From Thunnus maccoyii (Eukaryota; Chordata; Actinopteri; Scombriformes; Scombridae), in the NCBI RefSeq assembly GCF_910596095.1, contig NC_056546.1, positions 14,575,425 through 14,639,424 on the forward strand: a DNA stretch of 64,000 nt, written 5' to 3'. The position numbers were made by a program, and so were the translations under genes. The stretch's first letter is position 1, and the number at the start of each line of letters is the position of its first letter. Shown piece after piece: positions 1 to 12,726 of the stretch. The notes under the pieces were generated by a model, which searched no databases, had not been told where the DNA came from, and saw nothing but the letters and a program-made list of their open reading frames with translations.

Positions 1-71
1 GGAAGTAACCCAGGTAGAGTCACCCGCTGTAATGTTGAAAGTGCTCATTCACTCACAACACTGAAGCAGAC

Positions 72-3000
72 ATGAGTTTTATTCCTCACCTAATACTGGC
101 TGGACTCATTGGTAAGTCAGCTAAGATTCTAATATGAATGCTATGCATAAATGATAGTCAAGTTTGTAATTAAAACAATATTGTTGGTACTGATATATGT
201 ATTGCTGTTGAGTGATAAAATTTGAGTCTTACATTTAAAGTGACAACTAGCCACTAATTTTAAATTTTTAATATTGTGTTTTAATAAAATTCATGATACT
301 AACCTGTAACTGATATTCATACATACAATGCATTTGAAGGCATCACTACAAGATAAATGTCTGTTGTTGTTTTGGCAGGAATTCACTGTAAAATTATTAC
401 AGTGAGTCGAGTTTCAGTTAAGGCTGGAGGCTCCATCTCTATCCCATGTCTCTATGACCAGTACTACAGAAACCATGTGAAACACTTGTGTCAAGGATAT
501 AAATGGCAGTCGTGTCATATAGTAGTTGACACAAACCAACGAAAAAGTAGTTCAGGAAAGTTTTCAATCTCTGATGATACAAACCAAAGAATCTTCACTG
601 TGACTATTAATGAAATAACGCATAAGGACACTGATTTCTGGTGTGTTGTGGAGAAATGGGGGGAAGATGTCGGACAGTATTTTCAGCTGTCAGTGACCAC
701 AGGTAAAATGCCTTAAATGTTTTAAACACATTTTAAATCCTTTCTGTGAACAATTTGGTGGGGAAGAAAACTAAGAATGTGTCTAATTTTGAATTATCTT
801 TTTGAAGGTATGTCAAATCTGTACGTGGACCAACAAGAAATTACCGCATTTGAAGGAGGAAGTGTGACTATCAACTGTCACTATAAATACTCAGCAGAAA
901 GAAAGTGGTGCAGACTGGGCCGCACCTGTGTGACAAATCAGTCTGGATCAATAGATGGAACAGCAGTGACCATCGACGCCAGTGTCTCTAATGATTTCAC
1001 TGTGACCATGAGTAAACTGAGGACAGAGAGCAGCGGCTGGTACTGGTGTGCTGCAGGAGACTTACAGATGCCATTGCACGTAACTGTTAATGAATTACCC
1101 ACAGCAAGTAAGATTCAAACCATTTTCTATTCTCATAAATTAGTGACCAGTAAGTGGACGCAACAAAAGTGACAAAAATGAAACCCTGATATATCATTAA
1201 TAATAATATTATTATTAAAATTTAACTTGTACATCTGGGAGTTACAGTATTATAATCCATAATATACAGTATCATCAAAATACGGTGATACAATTCTTGC
1301 ATTAACATGGCTTTTTACATGAATTTACTTTGACTTCACAGGGACACTTTCTACCACTCACCAGCATTCCTCCTTGCTCATGAGTGTTGAACCATGTACT
1401 GCCCAGCCCTCAAACACCACCATAACCGGGGCTGGTGGAGAGAGCTTGCAAGATGAACACAAGAGGTTACTACTCTTTACAACTTCAATGTATTTAAATC
1501 TGATTTACAACCTGGATTTGTACAAAAACATTTGCCCCTTTATTCTTGATGAAATGTAGGCTACCTTCCAGACCCACTACAATGACGATTCTCATCACCA
1601 TCCTGGTCTTACAGCTGTTAGTTGTTCTCACTGTGTTTTTTGGATGGAGGATGATAAGATGCAGTAAGTCTGTTGCAAGCTAATGCAAACTGAGGAATGA
1701 AATATCTGTTTCTGTAAAATAACTTCCTCAGAAATGTATGTGTTTGTTATAGATAAGACCAAACCTCGGACGTCTGACATCACAGCGGTAAGTATAGTCA
1801 TGTATTTCCCTTATTATGTTTGCTGATAAGAAATTTGGATTGGTCACACAACACAGAAAGTAAACAGCATTTAAGGAACTTGACCATGCAAGTGTAACTG
1901 TACAATATACCTTATTTAACTACATTAACTGTTTGTTGGCTATAATTTCCTTGATTTACATCAGCATGGTAATTCTGTGAGTTCTGTAAACAGTTGTACT
2001 ATTTAAACCAGAACATTACCTGTCCGGGCCTGTGGATATTACAAACCTGTCTAATACCAGCTAAATACATCAAAATGGAGGAGCTGGAAAATCATGATAT
2101 TTTAAGGGAATTTTTAGACGACATAAAATAATAATAAATGGCGTTGTCCTGCAAGTTAGCTCATTCTTAGAGGCGAAAACCCAGGGCAAAAATGTCACTG
2201 GGTTTCAAATTACTGTAAGTACTAGCTGCTACCCAATGCTGTGAGTATCTGAACATCTGGAGACGACCCTGATGAGTATGTGATCTTTCCTCCTCAGGAT
2301 TATGACAGCCAGACAGTAAGAGGCCACCGTTTAGACAGATTTTAGCAAGTCACTCAGACTAACTGTAAAACTTAAACAAAATCTGTGACATGTCAGATTC
2401 TGTGACATTAGAGGGTCAACAATGGAAAAAATATTGATGCACTGGAGGTGGCAGGCTCCATCACTGCTATCGAAATGTGTGACCCTAACTAAATATTATG
2501 AGATCACCAATTGTGCTAACAGCTATGAAAATATGTGACCTATGTACATCCTGTGGAGTCACCATTTTAGGTAGCAATCACAATATAATACGTGACCCTG
2601 GCAAAAACGTTTGCAGTGGCAATTAAGCCAACTGAGCATGATCAAGTCAGAAAGTCCAATTAAAACAAAAGAATCACTCACCAACAGTCCATCATAGTCC
2701 ATCCGGCATAGGGCTCACAAACTGAAAGTGAATTTGTTAGTTTGTCATGTTGAGTCAGAGTAAGTTGGACCAAAAGCTGTGTCGACCAGGCTTCCAAAAT
2801 TGACCAAATTTTCATCCCAATCCCCCTCACACACTCGCTTCAAAGAAAGAATTTTTCAAGTCTGTCTGAAAACAAGAGTCATTCTACGTAAAGGTGTCCA
2901 TATGAACATTGAAACAGGTTTTGCTTGCTTTAATCTTTTTTTTATTTAAAAGATTTTAAAATTTAAAAGATCCCATCCTAATGTGCTTCCAATTTAAGTG

Positions 3001-4275
3001 ATGGAGGACAAAGTCAAAGGATTGTTTTGTGCAAATATGTGTTTAAAAGTTTGTATGAAGCTAATTTGAAGCTTCAGCAGACTTAACTTGAGCAAATTAG
3101 TCAAATCAAATGTAAACTTTCAAAGTTACAGTCTTTTTAGTAGCTACTGTGGACGGATAATAAGAAAAAGAGGTAATTTGGCACTAAAAAGACAGTAACT
3201 TTAAAAGATACCCACTTGATGTGAATCATTTGGTTGGCTGAAGCTTAATATTAGCCTCAGATAAACTTTTAAATACATTGTTGCATTACATTGAAAGTGC
3301 ACCATCCCCCAAGTGTTGTAGGAGTAAATAGGTGTGCAAAGAACGTTGTGAACTTCACAACTTCAGTTCACAACTTTCTAAAGGTGTGAACTTTATGTTG
3401 AATGCTCTTATGTGTGAATGCTCCTTACAAGCAAATAATTGTGCAGTTAGACAGGAGAAAGCAACTCATTGTAAGATAGCATATGATGAGATTGATGCTA
3501 CATTTCAAATTTGTCCATCATAGGTCTCACAAACTGGGAGTGATGCTGACGTGCGCTATACCACTGTTGTTGTATATGTGGCCTGGAAGGTAAACCAGGC
3601 AAGAAAATAATATTTTTTTAACACAGTATAATTTGCCCACATTTTATTTGTCCGCCTTCATTTTTTCCCCTGAAATTTTATCACTTTGACCTTGTATTTT
3701 GTCCAGCAGGACCAGACACCCAAAGACAGTGTGAAATACAGTACTATTAATAAAAGGGATGGTGCGAAGCAAATGGTATGTGATTTATTTTAAACTCATA
3801 TAAGCCTCTCAATCATGGAAGATTTAAAATGCCTAAATTAAAACAAATCAAAGATAGAAATAAAGTGACATGCAATGTGTCAAAATTAAATGAAAAACAT
3901 ATGTTGAAAGGACAATTATTTAGCTTTTTCAGCCAATACTACATGCAAAGCACTGTCACTGAAGCTCCCCTGCACCTCCTCATGATAATGCATATACACA
4001 AATGCATACATAAAAGGAAATACATCTAACAATGTGTGTTTTATTTCACTTTGTTTCTTTGGTTAAATTGTTTTAATTTAAGAATTTTAAACCTCCCACA
4101 GTTAATATTTAAACTATCTCTTAATAAAGCAAATGAATTTCTGTTGTGTTTTTCATCATTAGGTCATAATTATTCAGTAGTCTGTGCTCTTTTTTCTCAT
4201 TAGACTGAACCAGAAGATGGAGTTGTGATCTACAGCACAGTGGGTCAACACTCAAATAGAATGAAAAAGTTCTAA
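72..4275 (+). CDS. CD300/CMRF35-like (pIgR-like) inhibitory receptor, gene A
   Basis: Exons read by eye: 72-111 (signal peptide start), 379-702 (Ig V domain 1), 808-1107 (Ig V domain 2), 1342-about 1559 (Thr/Ser-rich stalk), 1572-1663 (membrane segment), 1753-1787, 2298-2315, 3524-3589, 3710-3775 and 4204-4275 (stop). Domain 1 has the canonical Cys pair (PCLY and FWCVV), the extra Cys pair typical of CD300/pIgR domains (HLCQGY and QSCH) and the DTDFWC motif. Domain 2 has NCHY, KWCR, TCVT and GWYWC. The membrane segment runs from MTILITI to the basic stop RMIRC. Three ITIM-type tyrosines lie in the last three exons: VRYTTV, VKYSTI and VIYSTV, which in this family recruit SHP phosphatases. The phase joining stalk and membrane exons is unresolved: the stalk reading frame meets TAG at 1557-1559. 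Family assignment is from domain pattern; ligand and exact orthologue are unknown. Confidence 0.75.
2715..3300. repeat. Foldback repeat in intron, 3'-truncated
   Basis: This intronic block shares sequence with 4405-5072. It contains inverted arms, AGTTACAGTCTTTTTAGT near 3123-3140 against ACTAAAAAGACAGTAACT near 3182-3199. The right end is missing compared with the equivalent copy in gene B (about 10,530-11,165). It looks like a non-autonomous palindromic element; the family is not recognised. Confidence 0.6.
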
Positions 4276-4597
4276 TGAGAAGAAAAGCTGGGAGGACATT
4301 AATCCTGCAAGTATGGCAACATTGATGAGGTCATTCTGATGTGTCCTGCATTTTATTAGTTGTATCTCAGTTCACTTTGATAAATCAGTCCTGCAGGCAC
4401 AGGCATATTTCATGATAAAGATGTGATGTGGTGAATTTGTCTGTATGTCATGTTGAGCAAGAGAAAGAGTTGGACCAGAAGCAGTGTGGACCACAGGCCT
4501 CTAAAATTGACCAAATTAAGGAATTGGCCTTGTGGCCAACTTACTCCATTGTGAAACTTCTCCAAAAATGTAAAGAAGAATTTTGAAGTGGCTTGAA

Positions 4598-5072
4598 GAA
4601 GTCTGTCTTAAAACAATAGTCAGTTGTCAGGAGCTTTAATCATTCCTCCTGTTTATACTGGCTGTAAAAAGATCCTAATGTGCTTCCAGTGTAGGTGATG
4701 GGGGACAAAATCCAAGGACCTTGTTTTGTGCAAAAATGTGTTTAAAAGTTTATATGCAGTTAATGCTAATTTGAAGCTGAATTAGTCAAATCAAATGTAA
4801 TCTCCCAAAGTTACAGTTTTTTTTTGTGTAAAATTCCTTCTTTATGTTTCTCCAGACAAATCTGAATCATTTGCATGGCTGAAGCTTCATATTAGCCTCA
4901 GACAAACTTTTAATACATTTTTGCAGGGAAGGAGGACCATCATTTACATTGAAAGTGCATTAGAGAGAGATCTTTTAATGTCCGATATGAACAGGAGGAA
5001 TGATTAAAAGAAGAAAAACCTGTGTGAATGTTCATTTTGGGTACCTGACTATTGTTTAAAGATGGACTTAAA
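4598..5072. repeat. Palindromic (foldback) MITE in 3' flank of gene A
   Basis: The left arm (aagtctgtcttaaaacaata) is the near-perfect reverse complement of the right arm ending near 5072. Further inwards ctttaatcattcct pairs with aggaatgattaaaag. An equivalent copy lies in gene B's 3' flank at about 13,050-13,530. Family unknown. Confidence 0.65.
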
Positions 5073-5254
5073 AAATTGATTTTCTAATGTCATCTAGTAG
5101 TTGATCCAGTAGTACAACCTCAGGCTCTGCTCGGGGTGTGGTGTAATATTAGGCACAAACAAGATATGGAAGGTTCAATCACTTTGTGTTTTGATCATAG
5201 ACTGCACATTTTTTTTGTTTTGTTTTGATTCTTATTATGCTTCATTACTGTGCA

Positions 5255-5409
5255 AATAAAACTGTTTTTTAAAAACATGCATCTCCATAGCTATTAATTT
5301 GATCTAAAGCATTTCGTTGATATTTAGTTTGTTTGTATTTTTTGCTTGTGATTTCTTTTCATTGTTGTAAAGGACTTTGTCACTCAGATTTAAAAAATCT
5401 TCTAATAAA
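5255..5409 (+). other. Polyadenylation signals of gene A
   Basis: AATAAA occurs at 5255-5260 and 5404-5409, about 1 kb past the stop codon, with GT-rich sequence following. Equivalent signals occur for gene B. Which one is used cannot be told from sequence. Confidence 0.5.
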
Positions 5410-7789
5410 GTTTAACTTACAATGTACAATCATGTAGCTTGTCATTATTTGCTTCATCAACAAACTCGCTACAGCCTCTGAAAGACAGTAATTTCACCCG
5501 CAGATGCCGGCATCCTCGGGGAAGTGGAAGAGGTTAAACCACAGTGACAGACAAGTCTTGTCTCTTGTTACAACTACTGTGCTGCTCTGCACAGCACTAT
5601 CACATACCTTCCATAAAGTGTTGTCAAGTAGAGTAAAAATAGACTTTTTTAGACTCCTGTGACTTGGGTTATGTCCCCGGATCAAGTCCAGTTGGGGACT
5701 TTTATTGCATCTCTCTACTGGCTGTAAAAAAGGCTTTTTTTTTTTTTCCACCTAAGCCTCAACTGGAAACACTATACATATATATGTATATCTCACATTC
5801 TGTAAAACTCCAGACCAGGATTCAGTATTCTGTATTACAGATACATACACTCCATAACACCAAGCATCTGCAGCGCAAAGAGAATAATCCAGAAATATTC
5901 AAATTATGCAACAATTTGTGGATTTGATAGGAGAAAGCAAATAATTTGAAAATAACTGGTCATATTCTAACATAATCAATCAAGAGTTGGTTGAGTGGTT
6001 TTAAGGTAGAAACAACTTTTGTCAGATATGCACAACTGTGTGTCATAGGCACACATGACTGCTGTGCATGAACATACACACACAAAGAGCTTAATTCTGG
6101 AAGCTGCTTTAATGGATTAGTATTTTCTCATTTAACTTGCCAAAAACAGGACTTCTATCATATTCATTTTTTCTTCTTTTAAACAGATAGTTTACATTTT
6201 ACCTGAAGAGAATGATCAAGAGAGCAGGAGACAATTTAACCAACAAAATACACTTTGGTAGCCCCTCTATGCACCTTAAGAACAGTAGTTAACATTATCG
6301 CTAAACTCTGTGGTTTCAACTGCTTATCTCTTCCACTGGCACTATCTAGATTTTATGGTGTTTTCTGAGTGTAATGCAATTACGAGTTGGTGTATGATGG
6401 AGACAAAGTAAACATTTCAAATGAACTTCCACCATTTAAAAATATATTTTAACAATAGCTGAAACATCCAGTGAGCTATGTCTGTATACTATGTTAAACC
6501 TCAGGTTCTACAGGCCTGTCCTCTCAGAGAGTTGATTTGTCCAAGACAACTCATGAGTTTTCTGCATTCAATAAGATGGTGCATTTATGAGAGACCACAG
6601 CAAAGCTCATACAGTAACCTATATTTAAACCATCTCAAAACTGTCCCCAGTCTTTGATCACTGAAGCACCGAAACACTATGAAGCATCACTGTTTCACAG
6701 CATGTTATACAGTCAAAATGTTCACATGTGCTGAGCAACTCTTGGTATTGCATTTGTGTGGATGTATTCAATCTGAAACCATGATGAAACCGTTTATCTG
6801 TTGGTCATTTTGTTCAGTCAAAGTCTATATTCTAAAAACTGATCACTTTTACTTTTTGGATGCAATTTAAGAGACTTGGGATGCACCCATGGATGTATCA
6901 TGCAGGGCTGCCACCATTTGTGGCACCCGCAACAGAAAGTGTCATTTGGGGGGAAAGCAGGGAGAGTCTTTAAGCTTATTCTCATCTCAGATTTAGACTA
7001 TACTTCACTGCTATTTTATCACAATATTCTATTGTGATATTAATTTTGAAAAGCAGAAATATATCATATGCAGAAGACAACAATCCTGTCTCTATATTAG
7101 GGCACTATTTCCCTCTTCAAAATCAATTTATCACTAGGACCAATATGTCAGTTTTGTGAAAGAAGAATACATGTGGATCTTTATAATTATTAGTGAGTGA
7201 ATGCATGTAATTGGCACACAAAGCGCATAATTTCTCATCCTGCAGCAAATCCCATTTTCACTTAATTCTGCATCATAACAAAAAATTGAACTGCAGTAAA
7301 ATGACATATCAAATTTACCTATGATATAATAAAGATACTTGAATATAAATCTAGTCTTTCGTGAGCTGAGTTGCTTTGTTTTGATGTTCACCTAACATGG
7401 AGATTATGCTCAGGATAGTAGGCTATACAAATAAATAGAGTGAATATGCCACAGGGAGATTAGAGGTTTACTCGTCATAATACACCATTATCTGTCTTTT
7501 CCCTTCTTTCTTAAACTTAATGGATTGAAATAAACTGAAAAAATGCCCATTTATTTGTGTAGATTAGAAAGAAAGTTTTGAAGGAAAAAAAATCTGTATA
7601 TATACATATATATTATTATTAAAATTACATATATAATTTAAAAAAACTTTTTAACAAAAAAGGAATAGGTCTTAGTTACTCATTGTGTGACTATAAATGA
7701 AGTAAATAAAACTCATGGAATAATAAACTAATTTTTTTTATAACCACTAAAACTGTTACTAGTAGATTTACTGCAGGAACTGCTTGAAT
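5410..7789. other. Intergenic spacer between genes A and B
   Basis: No gene is supported here. Short open frames lack splice sites or recognisable protein motifs. Most of it up to 6944 is repeated almost exactly at 13,860-15,388; 6945-7789 is AT-rich sequence unique to this spacer. Confidence 0.7.
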
Positions 7790-7797
7790 GAGGAAGT
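7790..7797 (+). promoter_or_regulatory. PU.1/ETS-type site upstream of gene B
   Basis: GAGGAAGT, the classical PU.1/ETS core found in TATA-less myeloid promoters, lies 66 bp before the gene B start codon. No TATA box is seen. The duplicated promoter of gene A begins inside the same motif at base 1. Functional use is inference. Confidence 0.4.
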
Positions 7798-7862
7798 AAC
7801 CCAAGTAGAGTCACCCGCTGTAATGTTGAAAGTGCTCATTCACTCACAACGCTGAAGCAGAC

Positions 7863-10800
7863 ATGAGTTTTATTCCTCACCTAATACTGGCTGGACTCAT
7901 TGGTAAGTCAGCTAAGATTCTAATATGAATGCTATGCATAAATGATAGTCAAGTTTGTAATTAAAAAAATATTGTTGGTACTGATATATGTATTGCTGTT
8001 GAGTGATAAAATTTGAGTCTTACATTTAAAGTGACAACTAGCCACTAATTTTAAATTTTAATATTGTGTTTTAATAAAATTCATGATACTAACCTGTAAC
8101 TGATATTGATAAATACAATGCATTTGAAGGCATCACTACAAGATAAATGTCTGTTGTTGTTTTGGCAGGAATTCACTGTAAAATTATTACAGTGAGTCGA
8201 GTTTCAGTTAAGGCTGGAGGCTCCATCTCTATCCCATGTCTCTATGACCAGGACTACAGAGACCATGTGAAATACTTGTGTCAAGGATATAAATGGCATT
8301 CGTCTCATATAGTAGTTAAAACAAAGCAACGACAAAGTAGTTCAGGAAAGTTTTCAATCTCTGTTGACACAAACCAAAGAATCTTCACTGTGACTATTAA
8401 TGATATAACGCATGAGGACACTGATTTCTGGTGTGGTGTGGAGAAATGGGGGGATGATGATGGACAGTATTTTCAGCTGTCAGTGACCACAGGTAAAATG
8501 CCTTAAAAGTTTTAAACACATTTTAAATCCTTTCTGTGAACAATTTGGCGGGGAAGAAAACTAAGAATGTGTCTAATTTTGAATTATCTTTTTGAAGGTA
8601 TGTCAAATCTGTACGTGGACCAACAAGAAATTACAGCATTTAAAGGACGTAGTGTGACTATCAACTGTCACTATAAATACTCAGCAGAAAGAAAGTGGTG
8701 CAGACTGGGCCGCACCTGTGTGACAAATCAGTTTAGATCAATAGATGGAACAGCAGTGACCATCGATGCCAGTGTCTCCGATGTTTTCACTGTGACTATG
8801 AGTGAACTGAGGACAGAGAGCAGCGGCTGGTACTGGTGTGCCGCGGGAGACTTACAGATGCCAGTGCACATAACTGTTAATGAATTACCCTCAACTACAA
8901 TGAGCCCCAGTACAGCAAGTAAGATTCAAACCATTTTCTATTCTCATAAATTAGTGACCAGTAAGTGGACGCAACAAAAGTGACAAAAATGAAACCCTGG
9001 TATATTATTAATAATAATACTATTAATAAATTTTAACTTGTACATCTGTGAGTTACAGTATTATAATCCATAATATACAGTATCATCAAAATACCGTGAT
9101 ACAATTCTTGCATTAACATGGCTTTTTACATGAATTTACTTTGACTTCACAGGGACACTTTCTGTTGAACCAAGTACTGCCCAGCCTACAAAAACCGCCA
9201 TAACCGGGGCTGGTGGAGAGAGCTTGCAAGATGAACACAAGAGGTTACTACTCTTTACAACTTCAATGCATTTAAATCTGATTTACAACCTGGGTTTGTG
9301 CAAAAACATTTGCCCCTTTATTCTTGATGAAATGTAGGCTACCTTCCAGGCCCACTACAATGACGATTCTCATCATCACCCTGGTCTTACTGCTGTTAGT
9401 TGCTCTCACTGCATTTTTTGGATGGATGATGATAAGATGCAGTAAGTCTGTTGTAAGCTAATGCAAACTGAGGAATGAAATATCTGTTTCTGTAAAATAA
9501 TTTCCTCAGAAATGTATGTGTTTGTTACAGATCAGACCAAACCTCGGACGTCTGACATCACAGCGGTAAGTATAGTCATGTATTTCCCTTATTATGTTTG
9601 CTGATAAGAAATTTGGATTGGTCACACAACACAGAAAGTAAACAGCATTTAAGGAACTTGACCATGCAAGTGTAACTGTACAATATACCTTATTTAACTA
9701 CATTAACTGTTTGTTGGCTATAATTTCCTTGATTTACATCAGCATGGTAATTCTGTGAGTTCTGTAAACAGTTGTACTATTTAAACCAGAACATAACCTG
9801 TCCGGGCCTGTGGATATTACAAACCTGTGTAATACCAGCTAAATACATCAAAATGGAAGAGCTGGAAAATCATGATATTTTAAGGGAATATTTAGACGAC
9901 ATAAAATAATAATAAATGGCATTGTCCTGCAAGTTAGCTCATTCTTAGAGGCAAAAACCCAGGGCAAAAATGTCACTGGGTTTCAAATTACTGTAAGTAC
10001 GAGCTGCTACCCAATGCTGTGAGTATCTAAACATCTGGAGATGACCCTGATGAGTATGTGATCTTTCCTCCTCAGGATTATGACAGCCAGACAGTAAGAG
10101 GCCACCGTTTAGACAGATTTTAGCAAGTCACTCAGACTAATTGTAAAACTTATACAAAATCTGTGACATTTCAGATTCTGTGACATAAGACGGTCAACAA
10201 TGGAAAAAATATTGATGCATTGGAGGTGGTGGGCTCCATCACTGCTATCGAAATGTGTGACCCTAACTAAATATTATGAGGTCACCAATTGTGTGAACAG
10301 CTATGAAAATACATGACCTATGTACATCCTGTGGAGTCACCATTTCAGGTAGCAATCACAATATAATACGTGACCCTGGCAAAAACGTTTGCAGTGGCAA
10401 TTAAGCCAACTGAGCATGATCAAGTCAGAAAGTCCAATTAAAACAAAAGAATCACTCACCAACAGTCCATCATAGTCTATCCGGCATAGGGCTCACAAAC
10501 TGAAAGTGAATTTGTTAGTTTGTCATGTTGAGTCAGAGTAAGTTGGACCAAAAGCTGTGTCGACCAGGCTTCCAAAATTGACCAAATTTTCATCCCAATC
10601 CCCCTCACACACTTGCTTTAAAGAAATAATTTTTCAAGTCTGTCTGAAAACAAGAGTCATACTACGTTAAGGTGTCCATATGAACATTGAAACAGGTTTT
10701 GCTTGCTTTAATCTTTTTTTATTTAAAAGATTTTAAAATTTAAAAGATCCCATCCTAATGTGCTTCTAATTTAAGTTATGGAGGACAAAGTCAAAGGATT

Positions 10801-12726
10801 GTTTTGTGCAAATATGTGTTTAAAAGTTTGTATGAAGCTAATTTGAAGCTTCAGCAGACTTAACTTGAGCAAATTAGTCAAATCAAATGTAAACTTTCAA
10901 AGTTACAGTCTTTTTAGTAGCTACTGTGGACGGATAATAAGAAAAAGAGGTAATTTGGCACTAAAAAGACAGTAACTTTAAAAGATACCCACTTGATGTG
11001 AATCATTTGGTTGGCTGAAGCTTAATATTAGCCTCAGATAAACTTTTAAATAAATTGTTGCATTACATTGAAAGTGCATTTGAGTAGGAAGATCTCTCAA
11101 TGTCCAATATGAACAAGAGGAATGATTCAAAGAAAAAACTGTTTGAATGTTCATATGGTGCCATATGTTTATATGGTGGTATTGTTCTGTTCCTACAGCC
11201 TTTGTGCTGATCTAAACCGCAGTTTGACACACCATCCCCCAAGTGTTGTAGGAGTAAGTAGGTGTGCAAAGAACGTTGTGAACTTCACAACTTCAGTTCA
11301 CAACTTTCTAAAGGTGTGAACTTTATGTTGAATGCTCTTATGTGTGAATGCTCCTTACAAGCAAATAATTGTGCAGTTAGACAGGAGAAAGCAACTCATT
11401 GTAAGATAGCATATGATGAGATTGATGCTACATTTCAAATTCGTCCATCGTAGGTCTCACAAACTGGGAGTGATCCTGACGTGCTCTATGCCACCGTTGT
11501 TCATGCGGCCAGGAAGGTAAACCAGACAAAAAAATAATATTTTTTTAACACAGTATAATTTGCCCATATTTTATTTGTCCGCCTTCATTTTTTCCCCTGA
11601 AATTTTATCACTTTGACCTTGTATTTTGTCCAGCAGGACCAGACACCCAAAGACAGTGTGACATACAGTACTATTAATAAAAGGGATGGTGAGAAGCAAA
11701 TGGTATGTGATTTATTTTAAACTCATATAAGCCTCTCAATCATGGAAGATTTAAAATGCCTAAATTAAAACAAATCAAAGATAGAAATAAAGTGACATGC
11801 AATGTGTCAAAATTAAATGAAAAACATATGTTGAAAGGACAATTATTTAGCTTTTTCAGCTCTTATGTGTGAATGCTCCTTACAAGCAAATAATTGTGCA
11901 GTTAGACAGGAGAAAGCAACTCATTGTAAGATAGCATATGATGAGATTGATGCTACATTTCAAATTCGTCCACCGTAGGTCTCACAAACTGGGAGTGATC
12001 CTGACGTGCTCTATGCCAACGTTGTTCATGTGGCCAGGAAGGTAAACCAGACAAAAAAATAATATTTTTTTAACACAGTATAATTTGCCCACATTTTATT
12101 TGTCCACCTTCATTTTTTCCCCTGAAATTTTATCACTTTGACCTTGTATTTTGTCCAGCAGGACCAGACACCCAAAGACAGTGTGACATACAGTACTGTG
12201 AATAAAAGGGATGGTGCGAAGCAAATGGTATGTGATTTATTTTAAACTCATATAAGCCTCTCAATCATGGAAGATTTAAAATGCCTAAATTAAAACAAAT
12301 CAAAGATAGAAATAAAGTGACATGCAATGTGTCAAAATTAAATGAAAAACATATGTTGAAAGGACAATTATTTAGCTTTTTCAGCCAATACTACATGCAA
12401 AGCACTGTCACTGAAGCTCCCCTGCACCTCCTCATGATAATGCATATACACAAATGCATACATAAAAGGAAATACATCTAACAATGTGTGTTTTATTTCA
12501 CTTTGTTTCTTTGGTTAAATTGTTTTAATTTAAGAATTTTAAACCTCCCACAGTTAATACTTAAACTATCTGTTAATAAAGCAAATGAATTTCTGTTGTG
12601 TTTTTCATCATTAGGTCATAATTATTCAGCATTCTGTGCTTTTTTTATCATTAGACTGAACCAGAAGATGGAGTTGTGATCTACAGCACAGTGAGTCAAC
12701 ACTCAGATAGAATGAAAAAGTTCTAA
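7863..12726 (+). CDS. CD300/CMRF35-like (pIgR-like) inhibitory receptor, gene B, five ITIMs
   Basis: Exons read by eye: 7863-7902, 8169-8492 (Ig V 1), 8598-8918 (Ig V 2, 21 nt longer than in gene A), 9153-about 9337 (stalk), 9350-9441 (membrane), 9531-9565, 10076-10093, 11454-11516, 11637-11702, 11979-12041, 12162-12227 and 12655-12726 (stop). The tail exons are all phase 0 and encode VLYATV, VTYSTI, VLYANV, VTYSTV and VIYSTV, so five ITIM-type tyrosines against three in gene A; the extra pair comes from a 525-bp internal duplication. Domain 1 keeps the canonical Cys pair but the second extra Cys is Ser (HSSH, where gene A has QSCH), leaving the Cys of YLCQGY without its usual partner. The stalk frame meets TAG at 9335-9337, as in gene A, so a soluble form or an unseen splice is possible. 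Confidence 0.75.
10530..11165. repeat. Foldback repeat in intron of gene B, full-length copy
   Basis: This is the same element as 2715-3300 but with its right arm preserved (gtccaatatgaacaagagg and following). The equivalent arm in gene A has been lost. Confidence 0.55.
11335..12384 (+). repeat. 525-bp tandem duplication carrying two ITIM exons
   Basis: The unit 11,335-11,859 is followed directly by a near-identical unit, 11,860-12,384. Each contains both ITIM exons with acceptors and donors intact. The junction joins ctttttcag of unit 1 to ctcttatgtgtg of unit 2. Gene A has only one unit, so the event came after the A/B duplication or was lost from A. Confidence 0.93.

Larger units (their letters stand above)
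1..6944 (+). repeat. Segmental tandem duplication, copy 1
   Basis: This block, which contains gene A, is nearly identical in introns, exons and 3' flank to 7792-15388. The window opens inside the duplicated promoter: base 1 corresponds to base 7792. Similarity stops abruptly near 6944, after the shared word ending in aaagtgtcat. Main differences are a deletion here of about 150 bp (matching 11,080-11,229) and a 525-bp extra unit in the other copy. Confidence 0.95.

Noticed and set aside
3332-3523. 63-codon open frame before the ITIM exon, repeated at 11262-11453
   Set aside because: It ends exactly at the acceptor of exon 3524 (and 11454), is intronic in the gene model, and is alike in both copies only because of the recent duplication.
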